Positions 34,145-43,009 of a DNA stretch of 64,000 nt are shown piece after piece. How positions within the stretch are numbered: the first letter of the stretch is position 1; each line of letters opens with the position of its first letter. The DNA comes from Candidatus Nitrosacidococcus tergens (GTDB taxonomy: Bacteria > Pseudomonadota > Gammaproteobacteria > Nitrosococcales > Nitrosococcaceae). The notes below the pieces were generated by a model. The model saw nothing but the letters and a program-made list of their open reading frames with translations, had not been told where the DNA came from and ran no database searches. Made by a program: the position numbers and the translations under genes. Location of the stretch: positions 1,569,001 through 1,633,000 of the forward strand of contig NZ_LR778175.1 of NCBI RefSeq assembly GCF_902810445.1, in the 5' to 3' direction.

Positions 34145-34978
34145 TTATTCTACATCATCTAAATCATCTATATTATCCAAATCTAACAAGTCTTTTCTAT
34201 AGTCTTCACCAGGATAATGAAACGGTACAGGACCATCAGGTAATCCCTGTATAAATTGTTTAGTAGATTCTTGAGTAGATTCTTTAATTTGATCAGGAGT
34301 GCCTTGATCTATAATTTTACCATTAGAGAGAATATAGATATAGTCAGAAATTGATGCTGCCTCCTGAACGTCATGAGAAACTATAATACTTGTAAGTCCG
34401 AGAGTATCATTAATAGAGCGGATAAGATGCAGTAAAGCCCCCATAGAAATAGGATCCTGCCCAGTAAAAGGCTCATCATACATAATCATCATAGGATCTA
34501 ATGCAATTGCCCTAGCTAAGGCCACACGACGTGCCATCCCACCTGAAAGCTCACTGGGCATCAAATGGCGGGCGTTGCGTAATCCTACTGCCTGAAGTTT
34601 GATAAGCACTAGATCTCTGATCATCGATTTAGATAGGTTAGTATGTTCTCGTAAAGGAAAAGCAACATTGTCGAATACAGAAAGTCCAGTAAGTAAAGCA
34701 CTACTTTGAAACAGCATACCTATACGCTTGCGTAATGTGTATAGTGCTTTATTCGATAAATTTGCGAGGTTTTGACCATCTATATCGATGGTGCCTTGGG
34801 TAGGAGATAATTGTTTTCCAATGAGGCGAAGTAAAGTGGTTTTTCCAGTGCCGCTAGGGCCCATAATTGTTGTTATTTTTCCTCTTTCAATATTAATATC
34901 AACGCCATTAAAAATGGATCGTGCCCCTCTGGAAAAATGCATATTCTGCATTGTAACTAGCGGATTGTTAGATTTCAT
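34145..34978 (-). CDS. mlaF: MlaF, Mla ABC transporter ATPase
   Basis: ATP-binding subunit. 277 residues. Walker A is GPSGTGKTT (about 39-47), the signature LSGGMARRVALARAIA, and Walker B MIMYDEPFTG with the D-loop following. The C-terminal extension (about 240-277) is acidic and ends in DLDDVE; in E. coli the MlaF C-terminus contacts MlaB and the neighbouring MlaF. First gene of the mlaFEDB-ibaG-murA-his run, divergent from mlaA. Confidence 0.95.
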   Translation of the reverse strand: MKSNNPLVTMQNMHFSRGARSIFNGVDINIERGKITTIMGPSGTGKTTLLRLIGKQLSPTQGTIDIDGQNLANLSNKALYTLRKRIGMLFQSSALLTGLSVFDNVAFPLREHTNLSKSMIRDLVLIKLQAVGLRNARHLMPSELSGGMARRVALARAIALDPMMIMYDEPFTGQDPISMGALLHLIRSINDTLGLTSIIVSHDVQEAASISDYIYILSNGKIIDQGTPDQIKESTQESTKQFIQGLPDGPVPFHYPGEDYRKDLLDLDNIDDLDDVE

Positions 34979-35277
34979 AGGGTATAATCTAAATAAGTAC
35001 TATATTAGAAATTTATTTGTTTTCATTTAATTGCGTACTCTAGATGCATAAATTTATGAAGTTCATTTTATATCTTCAATATATGATCTACACTGGTACA
35101 AAATCTGTTGTTTAAGAAATTTTTAACAATGACTTTTTAGAAGTAGAGTTCTAATATAATACTAAAACAGTTAAGACAGGAAATGCTGTATAAAGTTCTT
35201 TAGAATATTTAGATGTCTTAAACTAGGTCTGATAAGATGTATAAGAGTTACTTTTTTGAGGCGGTTTTAATAAAACT

Positions 35278-36204
35278 ATGAACAGAACATCGGTAGCAGG
35301 ATGGCACACCAAGTGCGGGTTATTACTACTTATAACTATATTAGCTGGCTGTAGTAGTACTACAAAAATAGCAGCTCCTGATCCTAGAGATCCTTTTGAG
35401 CGATTTAATCGTACTGCCTATAAAATGAATGAAGTTACAGATCGCCTTCTTATGAAGCCTGTTGCTAAAGGATACCAAAAGGCTGTTCCTGGTCCCATTA
35501 AAAAGGGGATTCATAACTTCTTTAATAATATCGATGATGTTATTGTTCTAGTGAATGATTTTCTTCAAGGAAAATTCCAGCGAGGAATCACTGATATGGC
35601 ACGAGTGCTTACAAATAGTACTGTAGGTTTAGTTGGATTTGTTGATATGGCATCTTTAGGGGGAATGAAAAAACATAATGAAGACTTTGGTCAAACTCTC
35701 GCTGTTTGGGGGGTGAAATCTGGCCCTTATCTAATTATGCCAATGAGTGGTCCTTCTACTGTTCGAGATGCTATCGGATATGGAATGTATGGTGCTGCTT
35801 GGCCTGTCACTTATTTTCCTAGCCTAGGCATTCGCCTTGGTCTCAGTGCAGTGCGAACAATAGACATGAGGGCAAATTTACTAGCTGCTAAGGATATACT
35901 TGATGAATCCTCCTTAGATCCTTATGTTTATATGAGAGAAGCATATTTTCAACGTCGGGAATTTGAAATTCATGATGGTAAAGTACCCGCGAAAGATTCT
36001 TATGATAATTTTGATTTTGACGATAGTGATGACGATGAGGATTCTGCAAGTAGAAATCTTCTATTTAAACAGTATTATTCTTTAGTCTCTAAACCTACTG
36101 ATCCTGTTTTTCCAGAGCACTTTGCTCCTGCACGTCCATTAAAAAAGAAACCAGATCTTAATGAGGAAGCGATTCCTAGTAATAAATTAGTTTCTAATAA
36201 TTGA
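35278..36204 (+). CDS. mlaA: MlaA (VacJ) outer-membrane lipoprotein
   Basis: Outer-membrane component that removes surface phospholipids and passes them inward. 308 residues. Lipoprotein signal with lipobox LAGC (Cys 25). Conserved core: DPFERFNRTAYKMNEVTD, NFFNNIDDVIVLVNDFLQGK and EDFGQTLAVWGVKSGPYL. The C-terminal part beyond about 235 is an acidic low-complexity extension (FDFDDSDDDEDS) and basic tail not found in E. coli MlaA (251 residues). It is divergent from mlaF across 299 bases, in which I see no other gene. Confidence 0.95.
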   Translation: MNRTSVAGWHTKCGLLLLITILAGCSSTTKIAAPDPRDPFERFNRTAYKMNEVTDRLLMKPVAKGYQKAVPGPIKKGIHNFFNNIDDVIVLVNDFLQGKFQRGITDMARVLTNSTVGLVGFVDMASLGGMKKHNEDFGQTLAVWGVKSGPYLIMPMSGPSTVRDAIGYGMYGAAWPVTYFPSLGIRLGLSAVRTIDMRANLLAAKDILDESSLDPYVYMREAYFQRREFEIHDGKVPAKDSYDNFDFDDSDDDEDSASRNLLFKQYYSLVSKPTDPVFPEHFAPARPLKKKPDLNEEAIPSNKLVSNN

Positions 36205-36279
36205 TCTTTACCTCTCCTCTGCATGGAATTTTCTATAAATTGATTTCTTAAATATCCTCAATATCCTTACTTTTTAAGT

Positions 36280-37251
36280 ATGGATACTAAAGTAATTCAG
36301 TTAGGTATTGCTGTTCTTGAAACTGAAGCTAAAGCAATAGCTGAGCTTAAAACTAGAATTGACAGTAGCTTTGTTGCTGCATGCAAATATATGCTCTCTT
36401 GTACTGGGCGAGTTATTGTTTTGGGCATGGGCAAATCAGGTCATATTGGCGGTAAGATTGCGGCAACTCTAGCAAGTACTGGAACACCTGCTTTTTTTGT
36501 ACATCCTGGAGAAGCAAGCCATGGTGATTTAGGGATGATTACTGATAAAGATGTAGTACTTGCCCTTTCCAACTCTGGAGAAACTGAAGAGATCTGCATG
36601 CTGCTTCCTCTAATTAAACGCTTAGGTATTCCTTTAATTGCATTGACTAGCCGATCCCAGTCAACTTTAGGAAAAATATCGGATGTGCATATTGATATTA
36701 GTGTTGCACAAGAAGCTTGCCCTTTGGGGTTAGCGCCTACAGCAAGTACAACGGCATCGCTTGCAATGGGGGATGCATTAGCCATTGCTTTATTAGAGTC
36801 TAGGGGGTTTACTAAAGAAGATTTTGCACGATCTCACCCTGGAGGACAATTGGGTCGACGTCTTTTACTTCACATTAGAGACATCATGCACCAGGGCACA
36901 GATATTCCAATAGTTAGAGATCATGATCTTTTGAGTCAAGCTTTGCTAGAGATGACCTCTAAGGGATTAGGTATGACAACTGTTATAAATAATACAGGAG
37001 AGCTCATCGGAATATTTACTGATGGAGATTTGCGCCGATCTCTAGATCAAGGGATAGACATTCATCATACTTTGATCGCACAAGTAATGACAGTGAATTA
37101 TAAATCTCTAGGTCCTGACCAACTTGCCGTAGAGGCATTAAGTATTATGGAACGTTATCGAGTCAATGCCTTACCTGTCGTAGAATACTCAACTCAAAAA
37201 TTAGTGGGTGCTTTAAATACACATGATTTGCTCCGTGCAGGTGTTTTATGA
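36280..37251 (+). CDS. kdsD: KdsD, D-arabinose-5-phosphate isomerase
   Basis: Converts ribulose 5-phosphate to arabinose 5-phosphate, the precursor of Kdo in LPS. 323 residues: SIS domain (about 40-180; GMGKSGHIGGKIAATLASTGTPAFF) then two CBS domains (about 205-323). It is first gene of the Kdo/LPS-export run kdsD-kdsC-lptC-lptA-lptB. Intact. Confidence 0.95.
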   Translation: MDTKVIQLGIAVLETEAKAIAELKTRIDSSFVAACKYMLSCTGRVIVLGMGKSGHIGGKIAATLASTGTPAFFVHPGEASHGDLGMITDKDVVLALSNSGETEEICMLLPLIKRLGIPLIALTSRSQSTLGKISDVHIDISVAQEACPLGLAPTASTTASLAMGDALAIALLESRGFTKEDFARSHPGGQLGRRLLLHIRDIMHQGTDIPIVRDHDLLSQALLEMTSKGLGMTTVINNTGELIGIFTDGDLRRSLDQGIDIHHTLIAQVMTVNYKSLGPDQLAVEALSIMERYRVNALPVVEYSTQKLVGALNTHDLLRAGVL

Positions 37252-37272
37252 AAATTATAATAACTGAATTTT

Positions 37273-37794
37273 ATGGACGATGTTTTTATTAAAGCTGCGA
37301 AAATTAAACTAGTTATTTTTGATGTAGATGGTGTTTTAACTGATGGAGGGCTTTTCTTTAATTCTAATGGACAAGAAAGTAAAGTTTTCCATTCTAGAGA
37401 TGGCCATGGAATGAAAATGCTACAAAACACAGGAATAAAAATTGGGATTATTACAGGACGTACTTCTGATGTTGTCAGTCGAAGAGCAAAAGATTTAGGT
37501 ATTGCTTATGTATATCAGGGACAAAAAGTAAAACTAGCTGCCTATAAAAAATTGATTAATAAGCTTAAATTTAAACCTTATGAAACTGCTTATGTAGGAG
37601 ATGATATAGTAGATTTAGGTGTTATGAAACAAGTAGGCTTATCAATTGCCGTTCAGGATGCTCACCCTTTAGTAAAAGAACAAGCCCATTGGATAACCCC
37701 CAATATAGGAGGAAAAGGGGCAGCTCGTGATGTTTGTGAACTCATCATGAAGGCACAAAGTACCTTACAACCCCAATTGGAGCAGTACTATTAG
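37273..37794 (+). CDS. kdsC: KdsC, Kdo-8-phosphate phosphatase
   Basis: HAD-family phosphatase releasing Kdo from Kdo 8-phosphate. 173 residues without a cap domain, tetrameric type. HAD motifs: DVDGVLTDG (nucleophile Asp and acid Asp), ITGRTS, and VGDDIVDLGVMKQVGLSIAV. Its stop codon overlaps the likely lptC start. Intact. Confidence 0.95.
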   Translation: MDDVFIKAAKIKLVIFDVDGVLTDGGLFFNSNGQESKVFHSRDGHGMKMLQNTGIKIGIITGRTSDVVSRRAKDLGIAYVYQGQKVKLAAYKKLINKLKFKPYETAYVGDDIVDLGVMKQVGLSIAVQDAHPLVKEQAHWITPNIGGKGAARDVCELIMKAQSTLQPQLEQYY

Positions 37795-38383
37795 TCGCCG
37801 ATTCCAATTTAGAAGTATTGTTACAGTCCTTTCTATTATCTTCTTGATAAATTGGACAGCTTTAATAAAAAAACCGGTACCCCCAAAAGCTGATTATAAT
37901 CCACATAACAAAAGATATAATATTGACTACTTCATGGATAACTTTATATCCACTGAAATAGATGAGCAAGGATTACCACATCATACTTTAAGTGGTCCTA
38001 GAATGGTTCATTACTCTGAGAATGATGTGATCGATGTAACTACCCCATATATCGTTTTTTATCAGAAAGATATTTCTCCAAAATGGAGTGCTATTTCCGA
38101 GAGAGGGCTGACCAAAGGCAACAGTGATAGAATTTTCCTTATAGGAAAGGTAGTTATTCACCAGTTAGATGAAAATGGTATTGAAATGGATGATATGACA
38201 ATTTTCACTAGAAATGTAAGGATAGAATTAGAGAAAAAATATGCTGAAACTAGCCAGCCGACTACTATGCTTAGCCCTTCAGGAAGAACAGATTCGGTAG
38301 GTGCTCGGCTCTACTTTAATGAAGATCGAGTAGAGTTAATATCGCAGGTTAAAGGGGATTATGTATCAACAGGTAAGCCTTAG
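37790..38383 (+). CDS. lptC: LptC, LPS export system inner-membrane protein (probable ATT start)
   Basis: Bitopic protein linking the LptB2FG transporter to LptA. From 37790 it has 197 residues: a short basic segment (SRRFQF), one membrane helix (RSIVTVLSIIFLINWTALI) and the periplasmic beta-jellyroll (YFMDNFISTEIDEQGLPHHTLSG onward). The first conventional start, TTG at 37844, would cut into the helix and has no ribosome-binding site. The ATT at 37790 has GGAG 7 bases upstream and overlaps the kdsC stop. No ATG or GTG lies in between. The call is secure by position and sequence; the start is inferred. The 3' end overlaps lptA by 23 bases. Confidence 0.85.
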   Translation: MSRRFQFRSIVTVLSIIFLINWTALIKKPVPPKADYNPHNKRYNIDYFMDNFISTEIDEQGLPHHTLSGPRMVHYSENDVIDVTTPYIVFYQKDISPKWSAISERGLTKGNSDRIFLIGKVVIHQLDENGIEMDDMTIFTRNVRIELEKKYAETSQPTTMLSPSGRTDSVGARLYFNEDRVELISQVKGDYVSTGKP

Positions 38384-39662
38384 TTTTATTATTTTTGGGC
38401 TTATTATTCTAAATTTAAATTGGAAAATCGTACTTGCTTCTAGCAGTACTGAAGAAAAACCTATTCATATTGATGCCAATCGTGGAGAGCTAGATGATCG
38501 TAAACAAACAGCTATCTATTACGGCGATGTTCATCTAACTCAAGATGATATGAAAATTGATTCTGATACTTTAACCATCTTCTATGATGAGAACAAAAAA
38601 ATTGAAAAAATGATTGCGGTAGGAAAACCTGCATGGTTTCACCAATTACCCAGTGATGGTTCTAAAGAAACGAAAGCCAAAGCATTACGCATGGAATATG
38701 AAGCTGATAAATCAATGATTTATCTTTTTAAAGAAGCTCATGTATGGCAGGGAGACGATGATTTTACAGGAGATTACATAGAGTATGATACTGAGCACCG
38801 CATTGTTAAAGGGCAAGGAGGAGAAAAAGGAACGAGCACAGGGCGTATCCATGTAACGATTTATCCTAATGAGGAAAGTAATATTGCCCAAAAAGATAAA
38901 CTAGATTCTGTAGCAAATACATCTAAGAAAGAAAAAAAAGTAACTAAAAATTCCTTACCAACTAACACAAACTTAGAGAATCATACTAATAATAATGAAG
39001 AATACTCTGAGCAAATAAAAAGCTATGGCTATACAAAGACAAAATTAAATCTTCGATCAGAGGCTAGCACAAAAGCCAAAATATTAGCTCTACTACCAGA
39101 GCGTACACCTATCACTATTCTTAAGACGAATGGCGAGTGGTTCCAAATTACAGCTACTATTAGCGGAAAAACCTTAAAAGGTTGGGTAGCCTCACGTTTT
39201 ATTAATATTGAAGCTAAACATCGAAAATTAGAGGGCTTAAATTTATCAGAACCTCAGACTAAAATAAAACCTGAGAAAGATGATATTAATACTAAAGAAG
39301 ATGTAAAACTGCCTGAGAATAAAGCAATAGTTACAACAAAAAATAAAGGTACCCTAGAGATAATACCAGAAGATGAATTAAAACCATCTGAAATAAAGAA
39401 ATATGAAATAAAAGATCCTCCGGCACTTGAAGGTGCTCTCTCCGATGGGCGTACTAAAACATGGTTAAAATTACTTGATCGCCCTCATCGTAAGGGTAAA
39501 GAAACCGCTCTTATTCCACCACGAACTCAAGTGGTTATTTACGGTCACCAGGGACCTTGGGCACATATTGCTACCCTTGTGAATGGAAAAGCAGTAAAGG
39601 GTTGGGTTAAAGAGAGTGATATTCGGCTTAAAGAAGAGGATGATCTGGAAGAATCATCCTAA
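38361..39662 (+). CDS. lptA: LptA fused to two bacterial SH3-like domains
   Basis: Periplasmic bridge protein carrying LPS from LptC to LptD. 433 residues against about 185 for E. coli LptA. A signal peptide (to about 27) precedes an OstA/LptA jellyroll at about 33-165 (PIHIDANRGELDDRKQTAIYYGDV). After a charged linker, an SH3b domain spans about 224-286 (TKLNLRSEASTKAKILALL, ending KGWVASRFI). A second linker leads to a diverged SH3b at about 360-424 (ending KGWVKESDI). The frame is unbroken and lptB follows after 9 bases. SH3b domains often bind peptidoglycan, so the fusion may tether the LPS bridge to the cell wall; that is inference. Confidence 0.88.
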   Translation: MYQQVSLSFIIFGLIILNLNWKIVLASSSTEEKPIHIDANRGELDDRKQTAIYYGDVHLTQDDMKIDSDTLTIFYDENKKIEKMIAVGKPAWFHQLPSDGSKETKAKALRMEYEADKSMIYLFKEAHVWQGDDDFTGDYIEYDTEHRIVKGQGGEKGTSTGRIHVTIYPNEESNIAQKDKLDSVANTSKKEKKVTKNSLPTNTNLENHTNNNEEYSEQIKSYGYTKTKLNLRSEASTKAKILALLPERTPITILKTNGEWFQITATISGKTLKGWVASRFINIEAKHRKLEGLNLSEPQTKIKPEKDDINTKEDVKLPENKAIVTTKNKGTLEIIPEDELKPSEIKKYEIKDPPALEGALSDGRTKTWLKLLDRPHRKGKETALIPPRTQVVIYGHQGPWAHIATLVNGKAVKGWVKESDIRLKEEDDLEESS

Positions 39663-39671
39663 AGTATTTTT

Positions 39672-40424
39672 ATGGATCATGTAGTAGATAGATCATCTAT
39701 AAGCAAACTAGCTGCTCATCACCTTGCAAAATGCTACCAATCTCGCTGGGTAGTAAAAGACGTTTCAGTCGAGCTTTTAAGCGGCGAGGTAGTAGGTTTA
39801 TTAGGTCCTAATGGTGCTGGAAAAACTACTTGTTTCTATATGATAGTAGGGTTAGTTCCTCCAAATAAGGGACAAATTTCTTTAAACCATCATAATATTA
39901 CTCACTATCCAATTCATCGTCGTGCCAAGTTGGGTATAAGCTATCTCCCTCAAGAAGCTTCTGTATTTCGTAAACTTACTGCAGCTGAAAATATTACTGC
40001 AATTGTTGAAACACGAAATAATCTAACTAAAGCACAGCGTGACCACTTAGTGGATAGTTTACTGAATGAATTGCATATTACCCATGTAAGGAACACGCTA
40101 GGAATGAGCCTTTCTGGAGGAGAGCGAAGACGAGTAGAGATTGCAAGAGCATTAGCAGTAGAGCCGCAATTTATATTGTTAGACGAACCATTTGCGGGTG
40201 TGGATCCTATTTCAGTGCTAGACATTCAAGACATTATTCGCCATCTTACTAATAGAGGAATTGGCGTGCTTATTACTGATCATAATGTTCGAGAAACTTT
40301 AGGCATTTGTCAACATGCCTATATTGTGAATGCAGGAGAGGTAATTGCTAGTGGCGAGCCTCAAGAAATTCTTAATAACGAGCAAGTCAAAGAGGTCTAT
40401 CTAGGTCATAACTTTAATCTATAA
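39672..40424 (+). CDS. lptB: LptB, LPS export ABC ATPase
   Basis: ATPase powering LPS extraction from the inner membrane. 250 residues. Walker A GPNGAGKTTCFYMIVGL, signature LSGGERRRVEIARALA, Walker B FILLDEPFAGVDP and the switch His in LITDHNVRETL. It follows lptA by 9 bases. The partner genes lptF and lptG are not in the window, as usual. Confidence 0.96.
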   Translation: MDHVVDRSSISKLAAHHLAKCYQSRWVVKDVSVELLSGEVVGLLGPNGAGKTTCFYMIVGLVPPNKGQISLNHHNITHYPIHRRAKLGISYLPQEASVFRKLTAAENITAIVETRNNLTKAQRDHLVDSLLNELHITHVRNTLGMSLSGGERRRVEIARALAVEPQFILLDEPFAGVDPISVLDIQDIIRHLTNRGIGVLITDHNVRETLGICQHAYIVNAGEVIASGEPQEILNNEQVKEVYLGHNFNL

Positions 40425-40450
40425 TTAGTACTTAAAAAATCATAATAAAA

Positions 40451-41902
40451 ATGAAAACCGGACTCCAATTACGATTAAAACAACAGCTTGCATTAACCCC
40501 TCAATTACAACAATCAATCCGTCTATTGCAGCTTTCTTCTATTGATCTCCAAAATGAGGTTCAACAGATGCTGGAATCTAATCCACTATTAGAACAAGTT
40601 GGACATGAAGAAGAGCATATTGTAAAAAACGAAGAATCTAAAGATTCAACATCTACTTTACTAGAAGAGAATATACCTGAAGATCTTTCCATAGATGCAA
40701 ATTGGAGCGATATTTATGATTACTCTTTATCTCCAAAGCCATCTAAAGATGAGTCTCCCTTTGATATAGATAGTATTAAAAACACTCAAGAGACGCTACA
40801 AGAATGCCTACTCTGGCAAGCTTATTTAAACACTACGAGTGAAAGAGAATTTTTTATTACTAGTAAAATTATTGATGCAATTAATGAACAAGGCTATTTA
40901 GATAGTTCGCTTAAAGAAATAATAGAAACTATAGAAACAGATATTGTAGTTGAATCCGAGGAAGTTCAGGCAGTTTTGTCTAAGGTACACAATTTTGATC
41001 CTCCAGGAATTGGTGCAAGGGATTTAAAAGAGTGTCTTTTATTACAGCTCAATCGCTATCCAACTGATACTCCATTATTAGACCTTACTAAGTGGCTTGT
41101 TCTACGCTATTTGCCTGATTTAGCAGAACATAACTATGAAAAAATAATTAGGGAAATTAACTTATTGCCAATATGGGAAGAGCTAAGTAGAGAAAAATTA
41201 GATTCAATATTAAAAATGATCCGCTCTCTTAATCCCTATCCAGGCTATCAAGTACAATCTAATAAAATAGAGTATATTATTCCCGATGTTTATGTCACTA
41301 AGTCTAATGGTCGCTGGAAAACTGAATTAAACCTAGAGGTTATTCCTCAGCTTAGAATTAATAGCTACTATAAAGATTTAACCCGCAAAAATAATAATGC
41401 ACCTGCTACACAGAGTTATTTGAAAAATCAACTTCAGGATGCTCGTTGGTTTATTAAGGGAATACATGTTCGTAATGAAACTTTACTAAAAACTGCTACC
41501 TGTATTGTTAAATATCAACAGAAATTTTTAGAGCATGGAAATGAAATAGATATATGTCCATTAGTATTACACGATGTTGCAGAATCTATTGCTATGAATA
41601 AATCAACGGTATCTCGTATTACTACGAATAAATATATGAACACCCCTTGGGGGATTTTTGAATTAAAATATTTTTTCTCTAGTAGTATAAAAACAGAAAA
41701 TGGAGAAGGTTATTCCTCAACTGCTATCCGTGCTGCAGTTAAAAAATTAATTGCACAAGAACCAGCAAATAAACCTCTAAGCGATAATGCTATTGCACTA
41801 GTATTAGAAAAACAAGGTATCAAAATATCTCGCCGTACAGTAACAAAGTATCGAGAGTTTTTGAATATTCCCACATCTAGCGAACGAAAAAAATCTTCAT
41901 AA
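40451..41902 (+). CDS. rpoN: RpoN, RNA polymerase sigma-54
   Basis: Alternative sigma factor for nitrogen and related genes, dependent on AAA+ activators. 483 residues. Region I is the Gln/Leu-rich N-terminus (LRLKQQLALTPQLQQSIRLLQLS), region II is acidic (about 55-110), and the core- and DNA-binding domains follow. The C-terminal RpoN box reads ISRRTVTKYREFLNIP (usual ARRTVAKYRE). It is followed directly by ptsN; the hpf gene normally between them is missing. Confidence 0.96.
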   Translation: MKTGLQLRLKQQLALTPQLQQSIRLLQLSSIDLQNEVQQMLESNPLLEQVGHEEEHIVKNEESKDSTSTLLEENIPEDLSIDANWSDIYDYSLSPKPSKDESPFDIDSIKNTQETLQECLLWQAYLNTTSEREFFITSKIIDAINEQGYLDSSLKEIIETIETDIVVESEEVQAVLSKVHNFDPPGIGARDLKECLLLQLNRYPTDTPLLDLTKWLVLRYLPDLAEHNYEKIIREINLLPIWEELSREKLDSILKMIRSLNPYPGYQVQSNKIEYIIPDVYVTKSNGRWKTELNLEVIPQLRINSYYKDLTRKNNNAPATQSYLKNQLQDARWFIKGIHVRNETLLKTATCIVKYQQKFLEHGNEIDICPLVLHDVAESIAMNKSTVSRITTNKYMNTPWGIFELKYFFSSSIKTENGEGYSSTAIRAAVKKLIAQEPANKPLSDNAIALVLEKQGIKISRRTVTKYREFLNIPTSSERKKSS

Positions 41903-41941
41903 ACTTTTATAAATATAGTTATTAACACTATATAAATCACT

Positions 41942-42415
41942 ATGAAAATCACTGAAATTCTCACTCTAGAGCAAGTTATTATTGATTTTTCAGCAAGCAG
42001 TAGTAAACAAGTACTAGAGCAACTTGCTAAATTACTTTCCCATGGTACTTATGGGTTGGAGGTAACAGATATCTTAAGTCATTTACTAAGCAGGGAACGA
42101 CTTGGAAGTACTAGTATTGGCAATGGCGTTGCTATTCCCCATGCCCGAATAGAAGGTAGTCCATATACTATTGCAGCATTTATCCGTTTAAAGGAAGGAA
42201 TCGATTTTAATGCGATTGATAATAAACCCGTAAGTTTATTTTTTGCTCTATTAGTACCTGAAAAATCTACGGATGAGCATTTAAATTTACTTGCTCAGTT
42301 AGCAACACTATTTCGCAACTCTAAACTACGCCAATACTTACGAGAAGTTAAAGATCCTCAAGAATTATTACAGGCTCTAATAGAATGGGATAGTACATCA
42401 AGCGTATCTAAATAA
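41942..42415 (+). CDS. ptsN: PtsN, nitrogen-PTS EIIA component
   Basis: Phosphocarrier EIIA-Ntr, a regulator of potassium transport and other targets rather than a sugar importer. 157 residues. The phosphorylated His lies in GNGVAIPHARIEG. It is part of the rpoN-ptsN-hprK-rapZ-IIA-HPr-EI run. No membrane EIIB or EIIC component is nearby. Confidence 0.95.
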   Translation: MKITEILTLEQVIIDFSASSSKQVLEQLAKLLSHGTYGLEVTDILSHLLSRERLGSTSIGNGVAIPHARIEGSPYTIAAFIRLKEGIDFNAIDNKPVSLFFALLVPEKSTDEHLNLLAQLATLFRNSKLRQYLREVKDPQELLQALIEWDSTSSVSK

Positions 42416-42447
42416 TTCGGTGCTATAGTACTAAATTATTTAGGTTC

Positions 42448-42966
42448 ATGAATCTAACTACTAATAGTATTATGACTCATGGCGTGTTGCTTGTTATGTT
42501 TAACCTAGGAGTACTCCTTACAGGAGAGAGTCGAGTAGGTAAAAGTAGTGTTGCCTTAGAATTAATTCAACGAGGTCATCACTTAATTGCTGATGATGTA
42601 CCTATTTTTCATAAAGACAGCGATAACCAAAAATTAATAGGTAGCTGTTCCCCCATTTTACAAGATTTTCTTGAAATACCAGGTTTGGGTGTTGTTAATA
42701 TTAGAAAAATATACGGGGAGCAAGCTATTATTTTTGAACACGTTCTTGATTTTGTAATCCATTTAGATATGGACGAAGAGATAGAACCCCTTAGCCGTAA
42801 TTTAGGAAAATGGGAGCAACTTGGTATTTCAGTTACCCAACTTACGCTACCTATTACAGAGCGATTACCATTAGCTTCAATAATAGAAATTGCTGTTCAA
42901 GATTATCAATTATGTCAAAATGGCTATGATTCACTTTTAGAACTAGAGCAGCGTCAGTGTATATAG
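42448..42966 (+). CDS. hprK: HPr kinase/phosphorylase, kinase domain only
   Basis: HPr(Ser) kinase/phosphorylase catalytic domain. 172 residues; the beta/gamma-type enzymes have about 310-320 with an N-terminal domain, which is absent here and has no room (only 32 bases after ptsN). HGVLLVMFNLGVLLTGES leads into Walker A GESRVGKS (26-33; Arg where Gly is usual). ADD is at 48-50, and EIPGLGVVNI replaces the usual E(I/M)RGLGI. The C-terminal LASIIEIAVQDYQL is conserved. It resembles the short alphaproteobacterial form in length. Its target Ser46 is present in the nearby HPr. Confidence 0.88.
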   Translation: MNLTTNSIMTHGVLLVMFNLGVLLTGESRVGKSSVALELIQRGHHLIADDVPIFHKDSDNQKLIGSCSPILQDFLEIPGLGVVNIRKIYGEQAIIFEHVLDFVIHLDMDEEIEPLSRNLGKWEQLGISVTQLTLPITERLPLASIIEIAVQDYQLCQNGYDSLLELEQRQCI

Positions 42967-43009
42967 CATACTTTGAAAAACTAAGCATCGCTAATAAGTA
43001 TAGGCTTTT

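Noticed and set aside
38361..39662. Possibility that lptA and an SH3 gene were joined by a lost stop codon
   Set aside because: The frame is continuous with a charged linker typical of real interdomain linkers, lptB follows at normal spacing, and no internal start with a ribosome-binding site was seen before the first SH3 domain.
42416..42966. Frameshift hiding an N-terminal HprK domain
   Set aside because: Only 32 bases separate ptsN from hprK, so there is no room for the missing domain.
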